A DNA stretch of 64,000 nt from a bacterium (GTDB lineage Bacteria > Armatimonadota > Zipacnadia > Zipacnadales > UBA11051): positions 34,506 through 98,505 of the forward strand of contig JAUVVY010000015.1 in assembly GCA_030604405.1 (NCBI GenBank), given 5' to 3'. Shown in pieces: positions 1 through 9,694 of the stretch. Every line of letters begins with the position of its first letter. The first letter of the stretch is position 1. The translations under genes were made by a program, and so were the position numbers. Under the pieces are notes generated by a model. It searched no databases, was not told the origin of the DNA, and saw nothing but the letters and a program-made list of their open reading frames with translations.

Positions 1-1962
1 TTCGATGAGACCACGGGGAGCGCTCTGCCTGCCTCCGAAACTCACCAGGTTCCTTACAACATCGGCGAGTCGATCTCATCACCGGCGCTTGGCGGGCGCG
101 TGCTGCATGTCGGCACCGAAGGCTTCGATCCCAACCGCGACAATACGCTCAACTTAACCGAGGCCCATAACGACAGCCACGCGCAGAAGCCGTTTCTGGT
201 CGGTGAGCGCATCAAAGAGACGTTGCTGTCGCTGCTGTGGGACCCGATCAGCAATCTGGTCTATGGTCACATGGCCCAGCCCGCCAACCCGCATGGCTCC
301 TACAACGTGCTGGGTACACCCGTGATTCCGGCTGTCTCGTCATCGCCGGTGCTCGGCCACAACCGCGTATTCGTCGGCTCGAAGATGGTCGGCCAAATCA
401 CTCAGCCCGCCAACGACGGCATCGACCCGGGATATGTGTCTGCGGGCGTGGGCTTTGTCAGTGCGCTCAAGTCGCGCTCAACGTTCATCTGTGATGACAC
501 CCGCATAATCGAGGTGGTCGAAGACACGCCGGTGTGGGTCTGTCATGGCACGCTGTCTGCGATGCCCAATGAAGCCGTGGACGTCAGCCGGGGCACCGAT
601 GGGCGGATCGCCATACCGTTCAACCGCCCGGCCAAAGCTGTGCCGCTGTCCAATGGCAATCTGCTGGTAGTTGATACCGGCAACAACCGCGTGGTCGAAA
701 TTGATCGGGACGGCGTTGTCAAGTGGCCGCTGTCTGCGGCGGGCTATGATTATTACACCAGCGCCACCAACACCCAGTTGCGTCTTGACTCACCATCGGA
801 TGTATTCCGCTACTACACCATCACCGACTCGGGAGTGAATTACAACTCCACCAACGGCGATCTGCTGCCCTCAACTACCACGCATACTGTCATCGCTGAC
901 GCCGGCAATGGCCGCGTCATTGACATCGTCACCCAAGTCAGCGCCTCCGGTGCGCAGACTCATTCGGTCCATGTCAAAACACCCAGCCACGTCAAGGCTG
1001 CCGGCAGCACCGCGCCGCTGCAGCGGATAGCGTACACCGCCGTCAGGCCCATATTCGATCCCTCAAGCACTGCCGTCGGCGGCATCGTCCACCCCGTCAT
1101 CGGCTACCTGTGCGCCGCCTCAAATCTGCACCAGCTCGTGGTGGTCGAAGAGAACACCTTGGCCATCAACCCGCCCTCCACAAACCTGCCGTATGGCGGT
1201 TCCGCTGGCAGCGACTGGAAATGGCTGGCATGGCTGTGGGACGAGGATGTAAGCGACACTGTCTATGGCCCGCCTGATTCGCTGATCTTCCGCAATATCA
1301 GGGACCTGCAAACCTCGTATGAGGGCGACGACTTCTACATCACCGTCACCTGCGGCCAGTATGCTGGACGGTTGTCGGACGTGCAGGCCAACAACCTGCA
1401 CCCACTGGCGGCTCAGGGCGATGGTATCTTTGAGTTCTGCGTGGACATCAGCGGCGCTGCGGGCACTTGGGCTCTGATACCGGCAGTAGATGGTGCCGGC
1501 ATCGCCACGCCCGACACGCCGATCTGGTACATGACCCGCGAAGACTACATATACTCGTATCCGGCAGCTAGCGTCCGCCGCGACTTGAGTAACATCCGCT
1601 ACCTTGACGTTGACGATAACCCGTACTGGCAGACCATGCCCTGGTTCCCGGTCTCGGCGGTACGGTTGCCGTGTGACACCCGCCCGATGGATGCCGACGG
1701 TGACGGCACTTTGGAGCGCTACCACCGTCACCTGATTACCAACTATGCCGGCCTGATACCCAACCTGACGCGTGAGAATATCGATGACACTTCGGCTCCC
1801 GCTTCACTTTATAGCAGTGTCATTGTAGTGCAGACCGATGATGCTAATGACAACTATCCGGGCGACGATACACTCGACATTGACCGCCGGCTGGTCACTC
1901 CCAATCCCAACGAGGCCGACTGGCCCGACCCGCTGGCACAGCCGACACACGCCGCCCGTTGA
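1..1962 (+). CDS. Partial large protein with NHL-like beta-propeller blades
   Basis: The reading frame is open from the first base to a TGA at 1960-1962, so the N-terminus lies outside the window; 653 codons are visible. Two stretches look like NHL/propeller blades: NLLVVDTGNNRVVEIDRDG (nt about 658-714) and a similar VIADAGNGRVIDIV segment (nt about 889-930). A DADGDGTLERY segment (nt about 1690-1722) resembles a calcium-binding loop. NHL blades are typical of extracellular or periplasmic binding surfaces. It is followed after 115 bases by another giant exported protein on the same strand, so the two may be co-transcribed. No catalytic motif is visible. Function unknown; export is inferred from the neighbour and the composition, because the signal peptide cannot be seen. 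Confidence 0.75.
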   Translation, partial: FDETTGSALPASETHQVPYNIGESISSPALGGRVLHVGTEGFDPNRDNTLNLTEAHNDSHAQKPFLVGERIKETLLSLLWDPISNLVYGHMAQPANPHGSYNVLGTPVIPAVSSSPVLGHNRVFVGSKMVGQITQPANDGIDPGYVSAGVGFVSALKSRSTFICDDTRIIEVVEDTPVWVCHGTLSAMPNEAVDVSRGTDGRIAIPFNRPAKAVPLSNGNLLVVDTGNNRVVEIDRDGVVKWPLSAAGYDYYTSATNTQLRLDSPSDVFRYYTITDSGVNYNSTNGDLLPSTTTHTVIADAGNGRVIDIVTQVSASGAQTHSVHVKTPSHVKAAGSTAPLQRIAYTAVRPIFDPSSTAVGGIVHPVIGYLCAASNLHQLVVVEENTLAINPPSTNLPYGGSAGSDWKWLAWLWDEDVSDTVYGPPDSLIFRNIRDLQTSYEGDDFYITVTCGQYAGRLSDVQANNLHPLAAQGDGIFEFCVDISGAAGTWALIPAVDGAGIATPDTPIWYMTREDYIYSYPAASVRRDLSNIRYLDVDDNPYWQTMPWFPVSAVRLPCDTRPMDADGDGTLERYHRHLITNYAGLIPNLTRENIDDTSAPASLYSSVIVVQTDDANDNYPGDDTLDIDRRLVTPNPNEADWPDPLAQPTHAAR

Positions 1963-2077
1963 GTTGTGGGCCGCTTTCCGGCTGGTAAATACTGCAAATA
2001 TCAATTACCAGGCGATTATTATGAGATATCACAATTGCGTGTTGGCACCACACAGCGCCAAGACAAAGGGGCGACCT

Positions 2078-5000
2078 ATGCGGGGACTTGTGACTGCTGC
2101 GCTTGTTCTTATTGCACTTATCGGCGCACTGGGCTTGGTCTGGGCGCAGTTGGACCCCCCGCCCTGCCCCTACGAGATGCGCGCCTATGTGGACAGTACC
2201 ACTGACTCCACCAGGCAGTTCAACCTCTCCACCATCCGCGCCACGTACGTCTGCCCACACTGCGGGTACTCGTCTTATCATGGCGAGGGTGAGGACTGTC
2301 CCAACCCTTATGGAGTTACCGGCCATTCAACCGCTATGAACCTCGTGGCCGTGGCCAGAAAGACTCGTGTGCTGGCCGCTACGCTGCAGTCAATGGCAGC
2401 CGGCGCCCGCGACTACGAATACACCAACACCGCCGGCAGCATCATCGGCCGCGCCATGCTCGGCAAGGTCTTCCACCCCGAAGACGGCACCAACGCTGAC
2501 CGCTCCACGCTGCACCTGCAAACCTGCGATGTGGCCGGTGCTGACCCCGCGGATACCATTGGCGCTGCTAGCCGTCTGCGGCTTTTCATCATGCCGCCGG
2601 GCGTCACCCGTCCCTGCGCTACTCAGATAGACTTGGACAACATCAGCTCGGAGGGCGGCGGCGACCTCTTTGACGCGGATGACGACGCTGCCACCATCAA
2701 GGACACTTATATTGAAATCGGCCTGAACCCCTACCGCGTGGACAATGGCGACGAATGGCTCGTTCGCTATACACGAACCGAGGACGCGGGCGGGAACCTC
2801 ACATCCGTGCAAGTCCAGGTCGCCAGCCTGCTTTACGGCTTCGACTTGGATATCACCGATACCAATCCGACTGCCGCCGGAAACAACTGTTACATAACCA
2901 ACTCCGGCGGTCTGGTTGTAACACTGCATCATAACAACGTTAGCTTTGACATCACCGATGGCACTTCCGAAACGTGGCTTTTCCACTTCACCGTGCAAAG
3001 CAATGCCTACATCATGCCCAGCCACTGCTTCGACGACATGGGCGGCGTGGGCTTCCCGTCGGTTATTAGTGACGCTGACGACCTGACCGACTGGGCCTGG
3101 AGCGATCTGTTCCCAGTGCTAACAGATGCCAAGCAGTGCTGGCTCACGCCCACAGGCGGGGTGATCACCGACACCAGTGCTATCGTGCATGCAGGTGCCG
3201 GCACCCCAACGCCCTATGTGATACCCGCCAATATGGTCGGGGTGGGCATTGCTGCGGCGCAGTATTCGAACGTGGGCGATGATGTCGGCTTGCCGCACGA
3301 TGGGTCGGGCGACTGGCGCTTCTACAAGAACTGGGAATGGCAGTACGACTACCAGGAAACTGTGACCAACGAGGAAGTAGCCCAGGCCCAAGACTTGGAC
3401 GCCCCGCCGGCTGCTCCCTCTGATGGCAACTTCCGGGCTACTAGTGGTGGAACCGACACCCACCAGCAGTGGGTGCAGCACCTCGGCGAATGTCACTACT
3501 TCTCGTCCCGCGTCGAGCTGCCTCCTCCCAGCGAGCCATGGGTCCATTCTGACGGCACGGCAACCCCCGGCTGGCCCAATGCGGACTACCCGCGCATCGT
3601 GGTTGGTGAGCCTGACGGCTCGGGTAACATCGCGGGCGAGTACGGCCCTGGGGCCAATACGGCCACCAGACCCTTTTACCTTTATAATCGTTTTGACGAC
3701 GGCACGAATCCGAGACGCTGCGAGTTCTGCGGCTACATAACCCAAGCTGCCATCTGCCCGTTTCATGCCGACCGCAACAACACCAGCGCCCTGACCACCT
3801 ACTATCGTGCCAGCGCCGCGCTGTGTCGCAAGCTGGCGGTGTCGGGGGAGGTTGAAAGCACCGGCGGAACCGCCCCCACCCGCCATGTCCTGCCGGAGGC
3901 GGCTTTCAAGTATCACGAATACAACCGCTACGTGTATCCCATCGAGGTGAGTTCCGCCACCGCCGGCCAGTTGGCGGTACACTTTGACATACCGAAGTAT
4001 CAGCCACCCTCGGTTCCGGCGGCTGCCGGAGCCAACTACCAAAACGACCTCAGCGGCGATGAGGGTTACCGTGGCGGCCTGATCATGTGTGCCGACCAGC
4101 GCAACTACCCGTCCGGCAGCTCGGGGCTTAGCGGGGGCTGGGATGTCTTCTACCGCTGTCCTGACTGCGGAGGACTGACGCCCGATCCTGCCAGTCACGT
4201 CTGCAGCAGCGGCCACCAGCTCTGTCCCTTCTGCGGCGCTGAGTATCCACGCAACTACGACGGTGACTTCAGCCAGGCCGGCAACCAGTGCGGCTTTTGC
4301 CGCGGCACCGGCACCCTGGGCGTTATCACAGGCAACGATACCGTTCAGGAGCACGACCTGTGGTGCGAAGAGTATGACGTCGGCGACCTGCAGGTCTCGG
4401 TCCTGCGCAAGGCCGCGATGAGGGCCACGGTGCCGGCTGTGCAGATCGGACGCGTGCAGCCGGGCGTCACCACCACCCGGCCCGACACCAATGTGCAGAA
4501 TATCGCCGGCGGCTATCGCGCTTTCCCGTCCGACACCTCGCCCAGGATCGCCCTGCCGGTGCTCAATCTGGGTAATGTCACCTCACCGATACGCATCGCC
4601 AACGTGAACGACCCCGCTGCGGCCAGTGCGGAATTGAGCCTGCCCCACTACAGCCGCATCGAGGTGCCGGCGTACGACTATTCCTATACCCGCATCGCCC
4701 AGAGCACGCCGATTACGAGGCTGACGTTGCAAAGCTACAATCCTGCGCTGCTGGCCGATGCGGAGTGGGACATCACCTCGGCGCTGCCATTTTCCACCGG
4801 CGGCACTGAGCTGTTCGGACGGCTGCAGGCCGGCTACAGCGGCTATCCGCTGCCATTGGGCCAGCCGGCGGGCACTTATCTGGGGCAAACGCTGTACTTC
4901 CTCGACACTGACGGTGACGGGGCGCTTGATTTCGAAATCGGCGGCCCTGGTGGCGCGGCTACGGACACCTTCAGCACGCAGTTCGACCCGCTGGCTGACC

Positions 5001-7273
5001 ACCCGCTGGAGCCGGTGTATGACACGGTTGTGGGCGATGTGCGTGTCTTTGGCAGCCGCCTGCCGCAAAATGATTACTACTCAGCCGACTCCTCGCCAGT
5101 GCCGATTATTGCACCAGGTGACGAGGTCCAGGTCATCTGGGTCGGCAATCGGCCTAGCGCTGCGGGCGCCGGCTCGGTGCCTGTCACTTGTGCGCCCGGC
5201 GATGACATCAGTGACATCCCCTCCAGCAGTGCAGCGGTCAATCTGCTTTACGCTACAGCCAGCTACGCCGGCGCTGTTGCCGACGACCCGCTCTACCGGG
5301 CATACGGATGGCCCGTGAGCGGCACTGAGCTCGTTGACGCCTACAACCTCAGCAACGACAGCGCCGCCGGCACGGTGTCCTCCAGCCCGTGGGCGCTGGG
5401 CGATGATGCTGACCGATGGGCCTTCTGGCATCGGCGCCTGCAGCACCCTGGCGGCACCGAATCTACCTTGCGATATGACACCTCAACTGGCGCTGCCTGG
5501 GCCTGGAGCGGCTCAGGCACTGGCGAGTGGATATATGCCAGCGGCCTGCCCAAGGAGAACCTGCGCAGCTTTATTGACGGCGATGACGAGCACTGGCTTT
5601 TCTGGCACACCGGCTCCGAGGGCAAACAGTACCTGATGTATCGCTGGGACTACACACTGGGCAGCACCGATAGCAACGAAGCGCCGGTGCCGGTTACCAA
5701 CCGCGCCAGCCGCGAGTGGCGCGCCGACACCTTCCCGGCCATTGACCCGCGCGATACGTCCACCAACGTGGGGATCAAGAAGCCCACGCAAGGCCCGTTC
5801 ACATACACCAAGGACCCCTCTGTGTTCCCTGATCCCAGCGGCAATGTGAACCTGTTCTTCTCCGGCTATGCTCGCTCCGAGCGCGAGGCTGACATCTGCT
5901 GGACGCGCTTCGACCCCGACGGCATGGACGGGGCGGATACCACTATTCCCAACTACGGCAAGCTCGCCTTCGCCAGGCCACAAGCATCCGGCGGGCCCTC
6001 TGTCTATACCAGTTCGGACAGTTGGCTCAGGATGCCGGAGGAATTCTCAGCTAACGGCTTGCGCCAGGTCTTTACCAGTCGCGGTCTCGACTGGCTATGT
6101 CACGATGACGGGGCCGGCGACGACTTTGCAACCAGCCCGTGGGGTCCTGTTGGTGGCGTCAGCTTCGACCCAACGGATGGCAACTACCTGTGGGGCAACT
6201 CTTACCTGGACCCGGTGTTCTGTCTGGCTCTTATCTACGATGACCCTGACGACGGCCTCAGGCCCCAGACTGAGCTATTCTGGCTCACCTGGGAAAACGG
6301 CACCTATTTCCGCTCGCGCGGAGTCTATCGGGTATTGCCGAAGCTCTACCCGCTCGCCGGAGCATCGCTGAGCGAGCCGCCGGGTGTAGCCGACGGCAGC
6401 GGCTACTTGCTGCAGGACCCATCCGCGCCCAACCGCCGCGTGGTAATGGAGATCAGTCCCGCCACCGGCACCGTCACCTTCAGTTCGCCGCTTTTCAATA
6501 TTGATAATCCAGCCGACCCGCTGGCCGTATTCTATGAAAGCATGTCATTGGGCGGCAGCGTCAACCTGGTTGATGTCGCTCTGTTCGGCGCTTACCACCC
6601 ATACGTGTATCGTGTCACTCGCAGCGGTGCCGATGACGACTGCCCGTCCGCCTTTTACAACGCGGATCTTGACCCCAGCCGGCTAACCATATTCTGGCGC
6701 CGTCGTTACCCCGTCAGCAGCCGACCGCATTTCGGCCGCACCGGCTTCATGCACAAAACCTACACGACTTCCGTTCGCGTCGCCAGACCTTCGATCGCCA
6801 GCGTCGGCTCGGTGGTCAACGCTTACGACACGGCTACCTCCATACCGTACACCGCCGATGCCGATGCACTGGCCGGCGGCATTATCACAGTGTCAGAAGG
6901 CTATATCGGTTACACCTTGCAGGTCACCTACGACAGCGCTGATGGCAGCAACGGTGTGGTGGAATACCACGAAGTGCCCGGCTGGTCGGTGGAGACCCCG
7001 GTGCCGATCCGTACCGGCGGGGCCGAGGGGCGTCTGGTGGTCAAACCCGAAGCTTACTCGGTTGCCGGCGCCAACACGGTCCGCTACTGGCTGTTCTGGA
7101 CCAGTCTGGGCCGTGTCTATGACATGCGCCTGCTCGACGCCTCCAGCACTCGTGTTGACGGCGAGCCGATCATACTTCAGTCGGCGGATGTCTATTCTGC
7201 CGTCGTATCACCGGACGCTGGGCCGGTCATTCGTGAGCGGCCGATGTCAAGCGTATCGTTCGATCCAACCTAG
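2078..7273 (+). CDS. Giant exported protein (1731 aa) with several zinc-ribbon knuckles
   Basis: I chose the ATG at 2078 because AAAGGGG lies just upstream and it opens with a signal peptide (MRGLVTAALVLIALIGALG, then LVWAQ). Longer in-frame starts exist from 1838. The mature protein contains CxxC pairs in zinc-ribbon style: CPHCGY (residue about 58), CEFCGY with CPFH (about 548-562), and a cluster CPDCGG, CPFCGAEY and CGFCRGTG (about 694-742). The rest is Asp/Thr/Ser/Gly-rich and looks like beta-rich extracellular sequence; no catalytic motif is recognised. Zinc ribbons are normally cytosolic, so their presence in an exported protein is odd. It lies directly before the pilus operon but is separated from it by a promoter, so it may or may not be part of the same surface system. 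Not assigned to a family. Confidence 0.8.
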   Translation: MRGLVTAALVLIALIGALGLVWAQLDPPPCPYEMRAYVDSTTDSTRQFNLSTIRATYVCPHCGYSSYHGEGEDCPNPYGVTGHSTAMNLVAVARKTRVLAATLQSMAAGARDYEYTNTAGSIIGRAMLGKVFHPEDGTNADRSTLHLQTCDVAGADPADTIGAASRLRLFIMPPGVTRPCATQIDLDNISSEGGGDLFDADDDAATIKDTYIEIGLNPYRVDNGDEWLVRYTRTEDAGGNLTSVQVQVASLLYGFDLDITDTNPTAAGNNCYITNSGGLVVTLHHNNVSFDITDGTSETWLFHFTVQSNAYIMPSHCFDDMGGVGFPSVISDADDLTDWAWSDLFPVLTDAKQCWLTPTGGVITDTSAIVHAGAGTPTPYVIPANMVGVGIAAAQYSNVGDDVGLPHDGSGDWRFYKNWEWQYDYQETVTNEEVAQAQDLDAPPAAPSDGNFRATSGGTDTHQQWVQHLGECHYFSSRVELPPPSEPWVHSDGTATPGWPNADYPRIVVGEPDGSGNIAGEYGPGANTATRPFYLYNRFDDGTNPRRCEFCGYITQAAICPFHADRNNTSALTTYYRASAALCRKLAVSGEVESTGGTAPTRHVLPEAAFKYHEYNRYVYPIEVSSATAGQLAVHFDIPKYQPPSVPAAAGANYQNDLSGDEGYRGGLIMCADQRNYPSGSSGLSGGWDVFYRCPDCGGLTPDPASHVCSSGHQLCPFCGAEYPRNYDGDFSQAGNQCGFCRGTGTLGVITGNDTVQEHDLWCEEYDVGDLQVSVLRKAAMRATVPAVQIGRVQPGVTTTRPDTNVQNIAGGYRAFPSDTSPRIALPVLNLGNVTSPIRIANVNDPAAASAELSLPHYSRIEVPAYDYSYTRIAQSTPITRLTLQSYNPALLADAEWDITSALPFSTGGTELFGRLQAGYSGYPLPLGQPAGTYLGQTLYFLDTDGDGALDFEIGGPGGAATDTFSTQFDPLADHPLEPVYDTVVGDVRVFGSRLPQNDYYSADSSPVPIIAPGDEVQVIWVGNRPSAAGAGSVPVTCAPGDDISDIPSSSAAVNLLYATASYAGAVADDPLYRAYGWPVSGTELVDAYNLSNDSAAGTVSSSPWALGDDADRWAFWHRRLQHPGGTESTLRYDTSTGAAWAWSGSGTGEWIYASGLPKENLRSFIDGDDEHWLFWHTGSEGKQYLMYRWDYTLGSTDSNEAPVPVTNRASREWRADTFPAIDPRDTSTNVGIKKPTQGPFTYTKDPSVFPDPSGNVNLFFSGYARSEREADICWTRFDPDGMDGADTTIPNYGKLAFARPQASGGPSVYTSSDSWLRMPEEFSANGLRQVFTSRGLDWLCHDDGAGDDFATSPWGPVGGVSFDPTDGNYLWGNSYLDPVFCLALIYDDPDDGLRPQTELFWLTWENGTYFRSRGVYRVLPKLYPLAGASLSEPPGVADGSGYLLQDPSAPNRRVVMEISPATGTVTFSSPLFNIDNPADPLAVFYESMSLGGSVNLVDVALFGAYHPYVYRVTRSGADDDCPSAFYNADLDPSRLTIFWRRRYPVSSRPHFGRTGFMHKTYTTSVRVARPSIASVGSVVNAYDTATSIPYTADADALAGGIITVSEGYIGYTLQVTYDSADGSNGVVEYHEVPGWSVETPVPIRTGGAEGRLVVKPEAYSVAGANTVRYWLFWTSLGRVYDMRLLDASSTRVDGEPIILQSADVYSAVVSPDAGPVIRERPMSSVSFDPT

Positions 7274-7379
7274 AAGAAACTACTTGCATAATATTTTGTC
7301 ACATAAAGTGCATATCGGCGACGGCAGCGGTTCCGTGGTATCCACATCCTTGGTGCCTGCGGAATGTCTTACTGTGTGC

Positions 7380-7408
7380 TTGACAAAGCCTTGGCAATAC
7401 ATTAAACT
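7380..7408 (+). promoter_or_regulatory. Sigma-70-type promoter of the pil operon
   Basis: TTGACA at 7380-7385 is a perfect -35 box, followed after 17 bases by TAAACT (7403-7408, 4 of 6 matches to TATAAT). It lies 65 bases before the pilM start codon, in the 199-base gap after the preceding gene. Assigned by consensus only. Confidence 0.6.
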
Positions 7409-7472
7409 CAGGCTTAATAGCGAGCACACCATACAGTAGAGATCCCTATCCAACAGACAGGGAGATAGTGTT

Positions 7473-8873
7473 ATGGCTCGGGGCGCAACTCACGTGCTGG
7501 GCCTTGATATTGGCACGCAGACCATAAAGGCTGTTGAACTCCGCCTCAGTGGGCCTGATGTTGTGCTTGAGGGGCGGCCTGCAGTCATACCGACGCCGCC
7601 CAATAGCGTCGTCGGCGGCCGTGTTGTGGACGAGGAGGCAGTCAGCCAGGCCATCAGTGAGGCTGCCTCCGAATACGGATTCAGCGTCAAGAAAGTCGTC
7701 GCCTCTGTTGGCGGCGAGACCGATGTGGTCGTAAGAATCGCCGAATTGCCTCGCATGGAACCCAAGGAGCTCGACGACGCTGTCCAGTTGGAGCTCGACC
7801 GTCAAACCCCGTTCGCGGTTGACCAGGTCATATATGATTTTGAGGCCGTAGAACACCCCGGTGTTAGCCCGCAAAGCGAGAATATGGAAGTCCTGTTGGC
7901 TGTCGCACAGGAAGACATGGTCAACGCCCATGCCGAGACCATCTTGGGCGCAAAGATGACGCCGGTCGCAATTGATGTTGAGCCCCTGGCATTAGGGCGC
8001 GCACTCGTAGAACTCGGCGACGAAGCCGCCATGCAGTCAACAGTTGTCACTGTCAACATCGGCCATACTGGGTCCCTTATCTCAATTTTCTGCCAGGGCG
8101 TACCTGTGTTCATCAGAACCATACCGACTGCCGGCGAAGCACTTACCGCAGCCATCAGGCAGAACGCCCAATTCGGAGAACAAGACGCCGAACGCGCCAA
8201 GCGCCAGTTTGCTGACGTTACCGGCCTTTTCGCCTACGAAGAGGAAGAAGGCGAATCTGAAGACGAAGAAGACGACTTCGTTGACGAGGACACTGACTCG
8301 GTTTTCGAACTCGCTGAGTCCGAAGCCGCCGAAGAGGCGGATGAAGGCGCCGGGGATACAGATGCAATGGCCACACACGTCGACGTGGACGCGCAGAGCT
8401 ACGAACTCCCACCCGACCAGCCTGTAGAGGCCGAGCCGGCCGACCAACAACCGCCGGGCGAAGAGGCAGAAGCCGAAGCGCCTGAGCAGGCCGCTGAGCC
8501 CGCCACCACTGAGCAACAAGCCGAGGCAGCGGAGCCGATTTCTGAAGAAGAGCAGTGGGCCCGCCAGCGGATCTCAGAAGCCCTCGTTGACCCGTTGACC
8601 GAGCTGGCTACCGACCTACAGCGCTCTATCCAGCACTACCAGCGACAGCATCGGCAGGAACAGATTAGCACCATTATCCTGTCTGGAGGCAGCGCGGCCA
8701 TACCCGGCCTGGCCGCGTTTCTCGGAGCCGAACTCCGCATCCCCGCTAAAGTTGCCGACCCATTTGCCAATATTCAGTTCGATCCCGATGAGGTCTCCAA
8801 AGCCTACCTGCGTGATGTCGGACCAGCGGTCAGCATCGCTGTCGGACTCGCGCTCCGCGATATGCTGGACTGA
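7473..8873 (+). CDS. pilM: Type IV pilus assembly ATPase-like protein PilM
   Basis: The actin/FtsA-like cytoplasmic protein of the type IV pilus alignment complex, which binds the PilN N-terminus. The N-terminus GLDIGTQTIKAVEL is the phosphate-1 motif of this fold; an ILSGGSAAIPGL segment near the C-terminus is the matching adenosine/phosphate-2 region. GGGAGA precedes the ATG. The protein has 466 residues against about 350 for typical PilM; the excess is one block at residues about 254-358, extremely rich in Glu, Asp, Ala and Pro, so an acidic disordered insert in an otherwise normal PilM. It is the first gene of the pil operon and reads from the promoter at 7380. Confidence 0.93.
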   Translation: MARGATHVLGLDIGTQTIKAVELRLSGPDVVLEGRPAVIPTPPNSVVGGRVVDEEAVSQAISEAASEYGFSVKKVVASVGGETDVVVRIAELPRMEPKELDDAVQLELDRQTPFAVDQVIYDFEAVEHPGVSPQSENMEVLLAVAQEDMVNAHAETILGAKMTPVAIDVEPLALGRALVELGDEAAMQSTVVTVNIGHTGSLISIFCQGVPVFIRTIPTAGEALTAAIRQNAQFGEQDAERAKRQFADVTGLFAYEEEEGESEDEEDDFVDEDTDSVFELAESEAAEEADEGAGDTDAMATHVDVDAQSYELPPDQPVEAEPADQQPPGEEAEAEAPEQAAEPATTEQQAEAAEPISEEEQWARQRISEALVDPLTELATDLQRSIQHYQRQHRQEQISTIILSGGSAAIPGLAAFLGAELRIPAKVADPFANIQFDPDEVSKAYLRDVGPAVSIAVGLALRDMLD

Positions 8874-8921
8874 GAACAACCTAGTACCGATTACCCAGGC
8901 CATTGCCCGGGAGGAGTTTCA

Positions 8922-9623
8922 GTGTTACGCGTTGATCTACTGCCGAGAGTCATAGTCCAGGGGCGACGCAACGTCACGATCGCGATGTTCTGCCTGATTG
9001 CCGTCGTCGTCACTGCTGTCGTGATGTTCCTGGCCCTGCAGCAGGTCAAGAACAATATTGCCCAGACCGAAGTGAAGCTGGCTGACGCCAAGCAGCGTGC
9101 CAACGAGGTTCGTGAGATCAAGAATAAGGCGACCGCCAAAGATGCGGAACTCGCCCCCATTCAGGCCAAGCTTGACTTTGTTGACGCTGCTGACGCAAGT
9201 GGCGAGCAGTTCTTCGACCGCCTCTGGAAGATTAACGAGTACATATATGCTCGTGCTCAGATGACCAGCTTTGAAATCAGCCCGCCCGCCAGTGTGAGTT
9301 TCACTGTTCAGATCGCCGATACCACTGAAGCCGGCCGCTTTCTGCTCAACCTGATTCGCTGCCCGCATATCACCGGCATTCAGATTTCCGGCATGCCGGC
9401 AGGCGAGACGGTAGAGCCAACTGGCTCAGCGGTTATGCGTACTATGGAGGAAGTTATCACCTTTAATGTCACTGCCACTCTGACCGAACCCGTAGAGATT
9501 CCGGAGCCGCCCGGTGGCCCGGCCGCTGCCGCCGCACCCGGTGCAGGCGGACCCGAGGACATGATGCTGGACGGTCTGCCGCCGCCGCCGGAACCGATAG
9601 GGCCGGAAGCGTCGCCCACTTAG
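8922..9623 (+). CDS. pilN: Type IV pilus assembly protein PilN
   Basis: Inner-membrane protein with the PilN layout: a short cytoplasmic N-terminus beginning MLRVDLLP (family motif xxINLLP, which docks on PilM), one transmembrane helix (residues about 18-40), a coiled coil (about 43-80) and a periplasmic ferredoxin-like domain. The C-terminal 40 residues are Pro/Ala/Gly-rich, an extension not needed for the fold. The GTG start at 8922 is set by GGGAGGAG just upstream; it lies 48 bases after pilM. It partners the next gene product, PilO. Confidence 0.88.
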   Translation: MLRVDLLPRVIVQGRRNVTIAMFCLIAVVVTAVVMFLALQQVKNNIAQTEVKLADAKQRANEVREIKNKATAKDAELAPIQAKLDFVDAADASGEQFFDRLWKINEYIYARAQMTSFEISPPASVSFTVQIADTTEAGRFLLNLIRCPHITGIQISGMPAGETVEPTGSAVMRTMEEVITFNVTATLTEPVEIPEPPGGPAAAAAPGAGGPEDMMLDGLPPPPEPIGPEASPT

Positions 9624-9644
9624 GCTGCAGCGCCCACCACACCT

Positions 9645-9663
9645 GCCTGCCGTGCCGGCAGGC
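9645..9663. repeat. GC-rich hairpin between pilN and pilO
   Basis: A perfect 8-bp stem (GCCTGCCG / CGGCAGGC) with a TGC loop in the 71-base gap between pilN and pilO. No T-run follows, so it is more likely an mRNA-processing or stability element or a repeat remnant than a terminator. Confidence 0.5.
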
Positions 9664-9694
9664 TGGGGGCGACAAATAGGGAGCACGCGCCAAT

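Noticed and set aside
3119..4354. Long open frame on the minus strand (411 codons)
   Set aside because: It is antisense to the giant exported protein, has no ribosome site and its product has no recognisable motif; the plus-strand frame has a signal peptide and zinc ribbons.
7274..7372. Small gene between the giant protein and pilM
   Set aside because: No open frame with a ribosome site is seen; the pil promoter follows directly.
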